Positions 1-9,139 are shown, counted from the first letter of the stretch. The stretch: DNA of 64,000 nt from Phormidium tanganyikae FI6-MK23 (GCA_019359175.1 JAHHHU010000003.1:248001-312000); one strand, 5' to 3'. Translations and numbers: made by a program. The notes: generated by a model from the letters alone, not told the origin.

Positions 1-142
1 TCGCACCGTTGCCACACTGACCCAAACAGCGACAAGGCTCGATCAACGCATCATCGGGCGCAAGAGACTGAAAAGCTTTGAGTACCTTCGCTGCGCCCTG
101 TTTTCGACAAGAGTTGTGCTGGCAAATTCTCACCGTCGTCAT
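1..142 (-). CDS. (2Fe-2S) ferredoxin-like protein, 3' end cut by window
   Basis: The reading frame from the ATG at 142 begins MTTVRICQHNSCRKQGAA and carries four cysteines spaced as C-x4-C then C-x3-C within 47 residues, the pattern of the thioredoxin-like 2Fe-2S ferredoxin family. Expected role is electron transfer or iron-sulfur binding in the cytoplasm. The C-terminal part lies beyond position 1. Its ATG overlaps the TGA of the upstream cysteine synthase (ATGA, 139-142), so the two are probably translationally coupled and co-transcribed. The family call rests on the cysteine pattern and general resemblance only. Confidence 0.75.
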   Translation of the reverse strand, partial: MTTVRICQHNSCRKQGAAKVLKAFQSLAPDDALIEPCRCLGQCGNGA

Positions 143-1119
143 GATTGATCCGGTAAGAGTCCCTTTGCCGCTAACCATTCCCGATTGAATAACTTCGATT
201 GATAGCGGCTACCACCATCACAGAGAATGGTAGTAATCGTATGTCCGGCTCCCATTTGTTTTGCGAGGGCGACAGCGGCGGCAACATTGATTCCCACAGA
301 ACCGCCCATGAAGAGTCCATCTTTTTCGAGCAGTTGATACAAGACTCGGATCGCTTCTCGATCGTGGACTTGGATCGCATCGTCTGCGGGTGCGCCTTCC
401 ATGTTTGCCGTGATGCGACTGTTTCCGATTCCTTCTGTTATGGAGTTACCTTCGGATTTCGTCTCTCCCGTTTTGACATAGCTATAAAGAGCGCTACCCA
501 TCGGATCAGCCAGCACACACTTGATGTTTGGATTCTTTTCTTTGAGGTACATTGCCACCCCCGCATAAGTTCCACCCGTTCCCGTTGCTGTCACCCAAGC
601 ATCGATCTTGCCATCGGTCTGAGTCCACATTTCAGGAGCAGTCGTTTCGTAATGAGCGTGGCGATTGGCTAAGTTATCGAACTGATTCGCCCAAATTGCG
701 TTCTCCATTTCTGAAGCGATTCTGCCCGACAACCTCACATAGTTGTTTGGATCTTTGTAAGGAACAGCGGGAACGGTACGAACTTCTGCGCCTAATGTTC
801 GGAGCAAATCAATTTTTTCTTGAGATTGCGTTTCGGGAATGATGATCAGGCATTTGTAACCTTTGGCATTGCAGATGTGAGCGAGTCCGATTCCGGTATT
901 GCCTGCTGTCCCTTCTACGACAGTTCCACCGGGTTTGAGTAAGCCTTGTCGTTCAGCATCTTCAATGATGTAAAGTGCAGCGCGATCTTTGACTGAGCCA
1001 CCTGGATTCAGAAATTCTGCTTTGCCGAGAATCTCGCATCCGGTTTCATCACTAAAACTATTGAGGCGGATTAGAGGAGTATTGCCGATCGCGCCCACGA
1101 ATCCGTGTTGAATGTCCAT
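139..1119 (-). CDS. cysK: Cysteine synthase family (PLP-dependent, beta-family)
   Basis: A 326-residue PLP enzyme expected to make L-cysteine from O-acetylserine and sulfide. The PLP lysine lies in NPGGSVKDRAA near residue 44; the substrate-binding loop is EGTAGNTG near residue 70, and the glycine-rich phosphate cup is TGTGGTYAG near 180. EGTAGNTG departs from the EPTSGNTG loop of the classical CysK at 16264-17229, so this copy belongs to another subgroup, in which related proteins may have cystathionine synthase or desulfhydrase activity. The gene overlaps the downstream 2Fe-2S ferredoxin-like gene by four bases. Two cysteine synthase genes in one window suggests specialised roles. Confidence 0.9.
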   Translation of the reverse strand: MDIQHGFVGAIGNTPLIRLNSFSDETGCEILGKAEFLNPGGSVKDRAALYIIEDAERQGLLKPGGTVVEGTAGNTGIGLAHICNAKGYKCLIIIPETQSQEKIDLLRTLGAEVRTVPAVPYKDPNNYVRLSGRIASEMENAIWANQFDNLANRHAHYETTAPEMWTQTDGKIDAWVTATGTGGTYAGVAMYLKEKNPNIKCVLADPMGSALYSYVKTGETKSEGNSITEGIGNSRITANMEGAPADDAIQVHDREAIRVLYQLLEKDGLFMGGSVGINVAAAVALAKQMGAGHTITTILCDGGSRYQSKLFNREWLAAKGLLPDQS

Positions 1120-1188
1120 GCCTGATTTTCCTGTGAGTTCCCTATTGCCATTTTGACGGATTGTGACGCGATCGAGGGAGCTTAGATA

Positions 1189-1623
1189 CTAAAGTCCGCC
1201 TTCTGTCAGATAGCCTTCGAGTTCTTTGATGCGCTGTTGGCTCATTCGGGCAATGCAGCCAGAGTAGACCATCGGAGCCATCGAACCGCCTTGAAAGCGA
1301 TCGCGGGAAAAGGCACAGTCAGCATCGCGGAATTTGATCCAAACGAGTTGAGCATCGACAAGCTGTTTTTCCTGGGGCGTTCCTTTGAACTTTGCGATCG
1401 CTTTTTGATACGTTCGATTCAATTGTCGATTGGCAGTTTTTGCTGTTTCAGCCGCGCAGAAATTCATCTGGAACTGGGTTTGAGGATTTTTGCAATCGAC
1501 CTTGATATTCATCGGTAGATTGTCTGGCGAACTGTTGTTTTGTGCTTCAACCGAAATGTTTGGCAACATAACAGTTGCAGTGATGAATCCCGCAATCCAT
1601 AAAGCAGTTTGGTTGTATTGCAT
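1189..1623 (-). CDS. LprI-family (DUF1311) secreted protein
   Basis: 144 residues. Residues 1-27 form a signal peptide (hydrophobic core WIAGFITATVMLP, likely cut after VEA). The mature part has cysteines at C-x-N-P, FCAAE, DCAF and SGC, and the sequence QLNRTYQKAIAKF followed by L-x-x-AQLVWIKFRDADC, typical of the lysozyme-inhibitor LprI/DUF1311 family. The likely location is periplasmic. Four conserved cysteines suggest disulfides. It lies 3 bases downstream of the KDPG aldolase gene on the same strand, so the two may share a transcript, though no functional link is obvious. Confidence 0.7.
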   Translation of the reverse strand: MQYNQTALWIAGFITATVMLPNISVEAQNNSSPDNLPMNIKVDCKNPQTQFQMNFCAAETAKTANRQLNRTYQKAIAKFKGTPQEKQLVDAQLVWIKFRDADCAFSRDRFQGGSMAPMVYSGCIARMSQQRIKELEGYLTEGGL

Positions 1624-1626
1624 AAC

Positions 1627-2283
1627 TTATGACGAATTTGATTTTCTTTCAGATTGTAAGCTTTTCATCAGCGTTTTAATCTGTTGTTGAATCAGTGACC
1701 AATTTCCTGATTGGATCGCTTGTTTTAAGAATAAATTCCCACCGATCCCCACCGCGATCGCACCTGCTTGAATAAATGAACTCGCATTGTCGATCGTCAC
1801 TCCACCTGTCGGGATCATCGGAATGTGTCCCAACGGTGCGCGGAGTGCTTCAAGGTAGTTCGCATTTCCCACCGCTTGAATTGGAAATACTTTGACACAA
1901 CTTGCTTTTGCGTTCCATGCGGTCAAGATCTCTGTCGGAGTGAGTGCGCCCGGCATGATCGGAACTTCGTGCCGTTTCGCGATCGCAATTAAATCAAAAT
2001 CTGTATGTGGCATAAATGCAAACTGTGCGCCTGCTGCAATCGCGTTCTTCAAATCCGATACGGTGAGAATCGTACCGACCCCAATCGTGCAGTTGGGAAA
2101 GGTCGATTGTAGATGCGCGACTAATTCCGCAGAATGATCGCTGTTCCAAGAAATTTCGATTAAATTCATTCCGCCAGCGATCGCGGTTTTTGCCATTTGA
2201 GTTCCGATTTCTAAATTTGGAGCGCGAATAATTGCGATCGCTCTTTCTTCTTTAATTTGGCTTAACCATGCTTGATCTTTCAT
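1627..2283 (-). CDS. eda: KDPG / KHG aldolase
   Basis: A class I aldolase expected to split 2-keto-3-deoxy-6-phosphogluconate into pyruvate and glyceraldehyde 3-phosphate in the Entner-Doudoroff route. The Schiff-base lysine is in SCVKVFPIQAVG, the catalytic glutamate in LIEISWNSD, and the phosphate-binding part in MIPTGGVT. The length of about 218 residues fits the family. A longer frame opens at a TTG at 2313, but the ATG at 2283 (MKDQAWLSQ) gives the usual N-terminus. No clear Shine-Dalgarno sequence precedes either start. Confidence 0.88.
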   Translation of the reverse strand: MKDQAWLSQIKEERAIAIIRAPNLEIGTQMAKTAIAGGMNLIEISWNSDHSAELVAHLQSTFPNCTIGVGTILTVSDLKNAIAAGAQFAFMPHTDFDLIAIAKRHEVPIMPGALTPTEILTAWNAKASCVKVFPIQAVGNANYLEALRAPLGHIPMIPTGGVTIDNASSFIQAGAIAVGIGGNLFLKQAIQSGNWSLIQQQIKTLMKSLQSERKSNSS

Positions 2284-2337
2284 TAAAAAATAACCAGACT
2301 TTTTCGATTTCAAAGAAATAATTCTAGCCGATTTCTC

Positions 2338-2372
2338 TCATTAGAAAGAGACGGTTCGGTCATTAGAAAGAG
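2338..2372. repeat. Two 13-bp direct repeats, candidate operator
   Basis: TCATTAGAAAGAG occurs exactly at 2338-2350 and again at 2360-2372, 22 bases apart (about two helical turns), in the gap between eda and the PRC-barrel gene. The position about 60-90 bases before the ATG at 2431 suits a direct-repeat activator or repressor site. No regulator is identified. Confidence 0.4.
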
Positions 2373-2430
2373 GGAAAAGAAAACTCAACTTTCTAAGCTA
2401 AAGCCTGTAACCAATTTTGGAGATAACAAT

Positions 2431-3387
2431 ATGGCTTTATACAAAATTAAGGATTTTGATCCAGACTACCGCAATCATTTTGATGGCGGCGATGTGAAGG
2501 ATTTGGATCTCTACAGTGGTAGCGAAAAAATCGGCTCAGTGAATGATGTCCTCGTGGATGAAGATGGACGTTTTCGCTATCTCGTGATCAGCACAGGCGC
2601 ATGGATCTTTGGTAAGAAAGTCTTGCTGCCGATCGGACGTGCCCAAATCGATTACGACGCTCATCGCGTCTATGCTCAAGGCTTGACAAAATCGCAAGTC
2701 GAACAGCTTCCAGAATTTACCGATGAGATGAAGATGGATTATCACAGTGAAGAGCAAGTCCGGGGAGTCTACCGCGCTGATACGACAAGTACTGCTGCAA
2801 CGGGCGTTACGGGTGCTGCAATGGGTGGCGTTGCAGCGACCAATGCTTCGCTTGACACCTCTCCTGCATTGGATGCTGAAGGTGTAGCTTATACGGGTTC
2901 ATCAGTGGGCGCATCTGCTACGCCGACCTATGACCAAGACAATTACAACTATGACCTCGATCGCGATTTGTACAAGATGGATCAGCATGACGATCGCATC
3001 CGGTTGTATGAAGAGCGTCTGATCGCGAACAAGCGTCGGGCGAAAGCAGGTGAAGTCACGATCGGTAAGCACGTCGAGACCGAAACGGCTCGTGTCAGTG
3101 TGCCGATCGAGAAAGAGCGCGTCGTTGTTGAGCGCGTTGCATCGACCGATGTGACAGCGGTTCCTGTCGGTGAAGATGCCTTCCATGAAGGTCAAGTCGC
3201 TCGTGTGGAAGTCTACGAAGAAACGCCCGATGTTCGGAAAGAAGCGTTTGTGCGTGAAGAAGTCCGCGTGACGAAAGTGGTGGATCAAGATATCGTCAAT
3301 AGTGAAGAGCAAATCCGCCGCGAAGAGTTGGATGTCGATACCCAAGGTCGCCCCGTGATCGATGATTCCTCAACCCGTAAGGTGTAA
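2431..3387 (+). CDS. PRC-barrel plus DUF2382 (YsnF/AvaK-type) stress protein
   Basis: 318 residues, no signal peptide. An N-terminal PRC-barrel (residues about 15-85: VKDLDLYSGSEKIGSVNDVLVDEDG, then FRYLVISTGAWIFGKKVLLPIG) is followed by an Ala/Thr/Ser-rich linker (about 110-160). The charged C-terminal DUF2382 domain (about 185-310) holds RLYEERLIANKRRAKAGEV and repeated V-x-V-x-x-E-R-V-V-V-E pattern. Such proteins (YsnF, AvaK) are tied to general stress or akinete-like states; the biochemical role is unknown. RBS GGAGAT lies 8 bases before the ATG. The gene is monocistronic and ends in a strong terminator. Confidence 0.85.
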   Translation: MALYKIKDFDPDYRNHFDGGDVKDLDLYSGSEKIGSVNDVLVDEDGRFRYLVISTGAWIFGKKVLLPIGRAQIDYDAHRVYAQGLTKSQVEQLPEFTDEMKMDYHSEEQVRGVYRADTTSTAATGVTGAAMGGVAATNASLDTSPALDAEGVAYTGSSVGASATPTYDQDNYNYDLDRDLYKMDQHDDRIRLYEERLIANKRRAKAGEVTIGKHVETETARVSVPIEKERVVVERVASTDVTAVPVGEDAFHEGQVARVEVYEETPDVRKEAFVREEVRVTKVVDQDIVNSEEQIRREELDVDTQGRPVIDDSSTRKV

Positions 3388-3419
3388 TGTTCTACGCTGG
3401 CAAAGTAACATAAGCTTAG

Positions 3420-3454
3420 AACCCTCCGAGTTTTAACAGGCTCGGGGGGTTTTT
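3420..3454 (+). terminator. Rho-independent terminator
   Basis: Arms AACCCTCCGAG and CTCGGGGGGTT (3420-3430, 3441-3451) with a 10-nt loop, followed by TTTT. It serves the PRC-barrel gene and lies between convergent genes. Confidence 0.85.
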
Positions 3455-3464
3455 GTTTTAGCAT

Positions 3465-4274
3465 CTATCGCGGTTCTGCAATGCTAATCTCGGTGGGTTC
3501 AGAAGCTCGATCGACGGCTTTGAACTTCGACAATACCGCTTTTTTCCGAATCACTTCTTGAATCTGTTTCGCCAAATGATTCGCCGTTACCGAATGCGTC
3601 CGGTGACATTGGGAGGGCATCGTTTGACGGAACGATTGATAGTATTCTTTGCGTGACTCTTCAAACAGGAATCGTAATTGTGCGATCGGGTCTTGATGAT
3701 GATCTACCCGCAAATCCAAATGTGGATACACATCTTGATTCATCACGTAAATTGCTGCCGATTGTCTCCCACGCTTATCTCCGCCTGCACGTTCTCCAGC
3801 TTCCAACGCTTGCAGCAATCGCTCTGAGAATTCCATACCTGCTTTCGCTTGGTACGCTTCAACCATTGCGGTCAGAACTTGTTCACCAACCAGCATATTG
3901 CCCGCAACCGAAAAGCCTGGAAAGGTCAAATGTCCCGCCCAATCAACGCATTCGGAGCCTGTCCAAGCGGCGGTTTGTCCTGTGTGATCGACTAAATGAA
4001 GTTGACGATCTTCGGCTTCTGGATCGTTTTCTAACAGTAAGTGAATGATTTCTTCAACCGAAATTTCGTCGGCTGTCCCTTCGCTGGCGATTCGTTGTTC
4101 TAAGAGTTGAATGCCATGAATTCCGAGTAAGGGATTAGTTTGAGCTTGTGTTGCGATCGCGCCGACGGATGCTTTTACGTGCGGCACGAGCGATCCTACA
4201 GCTAAGTGTTTTGTTGCTACAGCAATCCCGGTCATCTGCGTCTGTGAGTCCCAAGCCACGATCGAGAATGTCAT
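3465..4274 (-). CDS. DUF1028 family protein
   Basis: 269 residues. The start MTFSIVAWDSQTQMTGIAVATKHLAVGSLVP and the block GAIATQAQTNPLLG are the hallmark of DUF1028, an Ntn-hydrolase-like family of uncertain substrate. Further family blocks are FSVAGNMLVGEQVL and LLQALEAGERAGGDKRGRQSAAI. The last ~60 residues (from about 205) are an extra Arg/Lys-rich tail. Possibly a peptidase or amidase by fold; no activity can be assigned. The neighbouring gene downstream of it is convergent. Confidence 0.82.
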   Translation of the reverse strand: MTFSIVAWDSQTQMTGIAVATKHLAVGSLVPHVKASVGAIATQAQTNPLLGIHGIQLLEQRIASEGTADEISVEEIIHLLLENDPEAEDRQLHLVDHTGQTAAWTGSECVDWAGHLTFPGFSVAGNMLVGEQVLTAMVEAYQAKAGMEFSERLLQALEAGERAGGDKRGRQSAAIYVMNQDVYPHLDLRVDHHQDPIAQLRFLFEESRKEYYQSFRQTMPSQCHRTHSVTANHLAKQIQEVIRKKAVLSKFKAVDRASEPTEISIAEPR

Positions 4275-4353
4275 AGAGTTTTAATCACTAAAAAATATGT
4301 AGAGATATTACCCTTTGATACCATCGATCGCCCACTTGGAACTGTCACCAACG

Positions 4354-6615
4354 TTACGCTTCAATCACCACGCGCAAATTTCCTCGCTTTTTAGAAACGC
4401 GGCAAGAAGTCGAATTGCCTGATCGCTCAAATTCCAAGTCCAACAACGTTGGCCCTACTCTGAGATTCTTCAGCGCCAGATAGTTGATCGATTCTGGTAG
4501 TGCCGGATCGATGACGCGCAGATAGTTCCCAGGCGCATCGGGAACCAAATTCACAATCATGTGAACTAGTTGGAAAACGCTTCCGGTCGCCCAAGCTTGG
4601 GGCGTACAAGCTACAGGATATTGAACAGGTTCATTATCATCTGTACGATCGTAGCCACAGAACAATTCTGGTGGACGTTGATACGGTTGATGCCGCGTCA
4701 TATCCAGCAAGCCTTTACACAGTTCTAAGGCTTGGTCAATTAGACCGAGAGAACGAAGCCCGATCGCAATTAGCGCATTGTCATGAGGCCACACCGACCC
4801 GACGTGATAACCCATCGGATTGTAAGCAGGCGATAAGCTGCTCAATGTCCGAATGCCCCACCCATTAAACATATCTGGAGCGCGCAATCGTTCTGCGACA
4901 CTATAAGCTTTCTCTGGGGTAAAAATGCCCAACTGCAAACAGTGTCCTGGATTCGAGGTAATACTATCTACTGGATTGCCATCACCATCGAGCGCTAAAG
5001 CGCAAAAATCCTGGTCTTCCATCCAGAAATCTCGATTGAATCGAACCTTGAGATCGCGGGCTTCTTCTTCCCAGCGATCTGCGAGATCAATCCGCTTTTT
5101 CATCCGCGCGATTTGGCTTAAGCGAATTTTGGCGGAATAAACATAGCCCTGCACTTCACAGAGGGTAATGGCTCCTTGAGCGAGTTTGCCTTTGCGATCG
5201 ACAATGCAATTTCCCGAATCTTTCCAGCCTTGGTTATCCAAACCGCGCTTTGATGTGCGCTGATAGCTGAGATAGCCCGTTTCTTTCAGATTGCGATCGA
5301 CCCATTCCATTGCAGACAGCGCGTTGTTCCACAAGCGATCGAGCGTTTCATAGTCGGCTGTCCAAGAGAAATATTCGGCATACAGCATTAACCAAAGCGG
5401 AGTCGCATCAACCGTTCCGTAATAAGGCGTGTGCGGAATTTCCTGACAGCGTGCCATCTCTCCAAATCGGATTTCGTGCAAAATCTTCCCAGGCTGTTCT
5501 TCTCGCCATTCGTCGTCTGCCTTACCTTGATAATGCGCCAGAATTGTTAGTGTTTCTTTTGCGATCTGTGGATCAAGTAACAGTGTTTGCGAAGCAGCAA
5601 TGATCGAATCGCGCCCAAACAATGTAGAAAACCAGGGAACGCCAGCAGACAGAGCCTTATTTTTACCAAACGTTTGTCTAAGTAAATAGACATCTTGTTC
5701 AGCGCGTTCGATTACTCGGTTGAATGTGTTTTTATCCGATCGAATCTGCGTCACCTGTTGCCGCCAGGTCTGCTCTTCTGCGGATTCTGCCGCTTTCGCT
5801 TGCGACAACGTGATCGGCGCACTCACTTTAGAAACCGGGCGACCATTGCTCAAGGGTTGCAGCCGATAGCCAAATTTCTGTTTCTCATGCGGCTGAAACT
5901 TCAGTTGCCAAATGGCGGTGTAGCCCTTGAGCGCATCGGGCTGATAGTGAACAAAATCGATCCGAGATTCCAAAATCGTACCGTCTAAACCTTGATACGC
6001 CAGCGTTAACTCGATCGGAGATTGTCCCGATTCATCGATCGCGACAAACGATTCCACATCATCGACCTCATTCGATTCATGCGGCAATCGCCTCAGTACC
6101 GTTCCCCGCTGACTTCGCGGAAACCCTCGCACCTCAAACAAATCGATAAAATCTGCTCCAAAGCTGAGACTGAGTTCAAACTCAACAGGCTCGGTGCTGT
6201 AGTTGGCGATCTCAATTTCTTCAAACAATCCGCCATTGAGAACCAATTCACGTTTGATCCCAATCGTTTCTGCGGGAATGCGATCGTCAAGTCGCGGATT
6301 CGTACACAGCACCGACAGCACAAACCCTTTTTCGGCAGTGCTGCTGAGCAAGATTGGCGGTCGCCCATCGATCTGCAATTCCAGCCGATTGAGAAACCGC
6401 GTATCGTGGCAAAACAAGCCAAGACCACTACTGCGCCCTTCATCCGATGAGCCGCCAATGTTGCCAAACGTATCACTAAGTAAAAACAGATCGTCATCTT
6501 TGAGCGTCAAAATCGGTTGTGGACGCTCACTAAGAACAGATGTCCAGTCTGGGATCGGTAATTGATCGGCGGGGACAAACTTCCTACCGTCGAGTTCAAT
6601 GATTTCTGAGGTCAT
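4354..6615 (-). CDS. Amylo-alpha-1,6-glucosidase / glycogen debranching-type protein
   Basis: 753 residues. The N-terminal half (about 30-270) is the bacterial glycogen-debranching N-terminal beta-sandwich domain (LSDTFGNIGGSSDEGRSSGLGLFCHDTRFLNRLEL). The C-terminal half is an (alpha/alpha)6 GH-type catalytic domain: GVPWFSTLFGRDSIIAASQTLL, TPYYGTVDATPLWLML, GYHVGSVWPHDNALIA. Expected to remove alpha-1,6-linked glucose in glycogen turnover, or to act on glucosylglycerol-type substrates, as is proposed for this subgroup. It stands alone on the minus strand; the ATG is followed by a normal N-terminus. Confidence 0.85.
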   Translation of the reverse strand: MTSEIIELDGRKFVPADQLPIPDWTSVLSERPQPILTLKDDDLFLLSDTFGNIGGSSDEGRSSGLGLFCHDTRFLNRLELQIDGRPPILLSSTAEKGFVLSVLCTNPRLDDRIPAETIGIKRELVLNGGLFEEIEIANYSTEPVEFELSLSFGADFIDLFEVRGFPRSQRGTVLRRLPHESNEVDDVESFVAIDESGQSPIELTLAYQGLDGTILESRIDFVHYQPDALKGYTAIWQLKFQPHEKQKFGYRLQPLSNGRPVSKVSAPITLSQAKAAESAEEQTWRQQVTQIRSDKNTFNRVIERAEQDVYLLRQTFGKNKALSAGVPWFSTLFGRDSIIAASQTLLLDPQIAKETLTILAHYQGKADDEWREEQPGKILHEIRFGEMARCQEIPHTPYYGTVDATPLWLMLYAEYFSWTADYETLDRLWNNALSAMEWVDRNLKETGYLSYQRTSKRGLDNQGWKDSGNCIVDRKGKLAQGAITLCEVQGYVYSAKIRLSQIARMKKRIDLADRWEEEARDLKVRFNRDFWMEDQDFCALALDGDGNPVDSITSNPGHCLQLGIFTPEKAYSVAERLRAPDMFNGWGIRTLSSLSPAYNPMGYHVGSVWPHDNALIAIGLRSLGLIDQALELCKGLLDMTRHQPYQRPPELFCGYDRTDDNEPVQYPVACTPQAWATGSVFQLVHMIVNLVPDAPGNYLRVIDPALPESINYLALKNLRVGPTLLDLEFERSGNSTSCRVSKKRGNLRVVIEA

Positions 6616-7055
6616 TGGTCAGGAGTTGGGCAAGGGGACTAGATGGGTGATCGCTGTTGAGAAATTTATAAAACAAAATATAAATCGTAACTATTTTAAC
6701 GGTGATGCGCTCGGTATTCTTTAGGTTCCGAACTTTTCTGATTGATTTTCTTTAATTACGCTCGTTCTCGTTTTGCCTTGCGGTTTTAATCAATTCAAAT
6801 ATCAAAATTTCATTACATCGAGATTCCCGCTCTCCGAATTTCACTGGCGTAATAGTCTACATACAAAGCTGCGATGATCTCTACCCAAAAGTGCCTCTGC
6901 GACGTACTTAAACGTGGTAGTATCCCAAGTGCCCTGGATCAGCAAACTCAAAGCGCTGGTCACGGCTTTGCTGCTTTTCGGCGGAAGGCTCCGCCTAGCC
7001 ATCGACACCGAGGAAGCAGGTTTGGTTTATTTGACTCTTTAGGTTGTTCACTGTA
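6616..7055. other. Intergenic leader of pyk with structured segment
   Basis: 440 bases between two divergent genes. The left part is AT-rich and probably holds promoters for both. From about 6880 the base composition becomes balanced and includes a perfect hairpin (GGCGGA-AGGC-TCCGCC, about 6980-6995). No convincing ORF: the frames opening at 6874 and 7044 lack an RBS or similarity. The stretch might be a long 5' UTR or a small RNA. Confidence 0.35.
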
Positions 7056-8837
7056 ATGCCACTGCCATCTTCTCACCGTCGCACTAAAATTGTTGCCACG
7101 ATCGGCCCTGCAACCAGCAGTCCCGATGTATTGCGCGATCTCATCGAAGCAGGGGCAACCACACTGCGCCTGAATTTCTCACACGGTTCACACGATGACC
7201 ACCTCCGCAGCATTCGCCTGATTCGACAAATCTCATTTGAACTGAATCAACCCGTCGGCATTCTGCAAGATCTGCAAGGGCCAAAGATTCGGTTGGGACG
7301 GTTTGAAAGCGGTTCAATCATCCTTAACAAAGGCGATCGCTTTACCCTCACGAGTCGCATCATACCGGGAACACAAGAAATCAGCTCAGTGAGTTACGAT
7401 CTGCTTGCAGAAGAAGTGCCCGAAGGTGCAACCATCCTGCTTGACGATGGCAGAGTCGAAATGAAGGTCGAGGAAATCGATCGAGTGGAGCGATCGCTCC
7501 ATTGCCGCGTGGTCGTCGGCGGGCCGCTCTCGAACAATAAAGGCGTAAATTTTCCGGGCGTATACCTATCGATCAAAGCCTTGACTGATAAAGACCGCAA
7601 AGATTTAGTGTTCGGACTCGATCAAGGAGTCGATTGGGTCGCACTCAGCTTTGTGCGAAATCCTCAAGATGTATTAGAGATCAAAGAATTGATTTCTAGC
7701 GCCGGAAAATCGGTTCCCGTAATTGTCAAGATTGAGAAGCACGAAGCGATCGAACAAATGGAAGCAATTCTATCGATCTCAGATGGCGTAATGGTGGCAC
7801 GAGGCGATCTGGGTGTCGAACTTCCTGCTGAAGATGTGCCGATTCTGCAAAAGCGTCTGATCAAAACAGCGAATCGGCTAGGAATCCCAGTTATCACCGC
7901 AACTCAGATGCTCGATAGCATGGTGCATAGCCCGCGTCCCACTCGTGCCGAAATTTCGGATGTCGCCAATGCGATCCTTGATGGAACCGATGCCGTGATG
8001 CTGTCAAATGAAACGGCGGTTGGGAAATACCCGATCGAAGCGGTTTTGCAAATGGCAGCGATCGCAGTTCGGATCGAGCAAGAAAACGCGAAGCAACCTC
8101 TGGAAAACAATGGTCGATCGATTCCAAATGCGATCAGCCAAGCGGTCGGAAATATCGCCGTGCAGCTCGATGCTTCTGCAATCATGTCGCTCACCAAAAC
8201 CGGAGCCACTGCCCGCAATGTTTCAAAATTCCGTCCCAGAACCCCGATCCTTGCAATTACGCCTCATGTCGATGTAGCCCGTCAAGTGCAACTCGTTTGG
8301 GGTGTCAAACCGTTATTAGTGCTGGATCTCCCTTCAACTGGACAAACCTTTCAGGCAGCGCTAAACGTCGCCCAAGAGAAAGGATTAGTTTCAGAAGGCG
8401 ATCTCGTCGTCTTGACGGCTGGAACACTGCAAGGAGTCGCGGGATCAACCGACTTAATTAAGGTCGAAGTCGTTACAGCAGTCCGTGGAAAAGGAGTGGG
8501 GATTGGACAAGGCTCGGTCAGCGGTCGCGCTCGGCTTGCTTCTACGCTCAAAGAGATCCGTCAATTTCACTCTGGTGAGATCCTAGTTGCACCCAGCACG
8601 AATGCAGAACATATTGATGCCATTCGTAGAGCGGCGGGGATTGTGACCGAAGACAGCAGTTTGACAAGCCATGCGGCTGTAATTGGGCTGCGTCTGGGAA
8701 TTCCGGTCTTGGTTGGTGTGAAAAATGCAACGGGCGTGATTCGCGATGGGGAGATTGTGACCCTCGATATGCAGAGAGGCTTGGTTTACTCTGGCGGAAG
8801 CGGTGCAAATCAGACAGATGCAGCGCTGTCAGTTTAA
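7056..8837 (+). CDS. pyk: Pyruvate kinase with C-terminal PEP-utilizing domain
   Basis: 593 residues from the ATG at 7056. It converts PEP and ADP to pyruvate and ATP in glycolysis. Seen: RRTKIVATIGPATSSP, LNFSHGSHDDH, the metal/substrate motif VKIEKHEAIEQ, MVARGDLGVELP, and TATQMLDSM-x6-PTRAEISDVANAILDGTDAVMLSNETA. After the usual ~470-residue enzyme comes an extra domain (about 490-590) with EDSSLTSHAAVIGLRLGIPVLVG, like the phosphohistidine domain of PEP synthase. This two-part form is known in cyanobacteria and Gram-positives. A TTG at 7044 is in frame, but the ATG is the usual start. Confidence 0.96.
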   Translation: MPLPSSHRRTKIVATIGPATSSPDVLRDLIEAGATTLRLNFSHGSHDDHLRSIRLIRQISFELNQPVGILQDLQGPKIRLGRFESGSIILNKGDRFTLTSRIIPGTQEISSVSYDLLAEEVPEGATILLDDGRVEMKVEEIDRVERSLHCRVVVGGPLSNNKGVNFPGVYLSIKALTDKDRKDLVFGLDQGVDWVALSFVRNPQDVLEIKELISSAGKSVPVIVKIEKHEAIEQMEAILSISDGVMVARGDLGVELPAEDVPILQKRLIKTANRLGIPVITATQMLDSMVHSPRPTRAEISDVANAILDGTDAVMLSNETAVGKYPIEAVLQMAAIAVRIEQENAKQPLENNGRSIPNAISQAVGNIAVQLDASAIMSLTKTGATARNVSKFRPRTPILAITPHVDVARQVQLVWGVKPLLVLDLPSTGQTFQAALNVAQEKGLVSEGDLVVLTAGTLQGVAGSTDLIKVEVVTAVRGKGVGIGQGSVSGRARLASTLKEIRQFHSGEILVAPSTNAEHIDAIRRAAGIVTEDSSLTSHAAVIGLRLGIPVLVGVKNATGVIRDGEIVTLDMQRGLVYSGGSGANQTDAALSV

Positions 8838-8895
8838 GGCAAGGGTTTGATCTACGATCGCGCCCTCACTCCTGCAAAATGAACTTAAACCAGCA

Positions 8896-8930
8896 AATGA
8901 TTGTGGGAAACTATCTCACAATCATTTTTT
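8896..8930 (+). terminator. Rho-independent terminator after pyk
   Basis: Near-perfect arms AATGATTGTG and CACAATCATT around a GGAAACTATCT loop, followed by TTTTTT. Confidence 0.85.
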
Positions 8931-9139
8931 ATGTCCATTATTTAGGACAACTTGACTAGGTGTGTATACTAAAGGAATCTACCCGCTACCTATCAGGCAC
9001 ATTTAGTTGTCTAGTTCTCTAAGGGGTCAGGGAAAATTACCCCGTGCGGGATAGCATTCAAGCCAAAGCAAGCTTGAGTCTCCACGTCTTTCAATATGAC
9101 TACCGCCCAAATTAACTCCTGAAGAGGATCGAATTCCCA
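8931..9139. other. Upstream region of small gene at 9140
   Basis: TATACT at 8965-8970 is a good -10 candidate but lacks a consensus -35 at 17 bases. GGGGTCAGGGAAAATTACCCC and a CAAGC/GCTTG inverted pair (about 9059-9083) could fold in a leader RNA of roughly 160 bases. No gene seen. Confidence 0.3.

Noticed and set aside
199-672. 157-codon frame on plus strand
   Set aside because: Antisense of the cysteine synthase gene, no RBS, low-complexity codon use.
6880-7055. 6S RNA or RNase P RNA
   Set aside because: Lacks the conserved bulged-stem and known sequence signatures I could recall.
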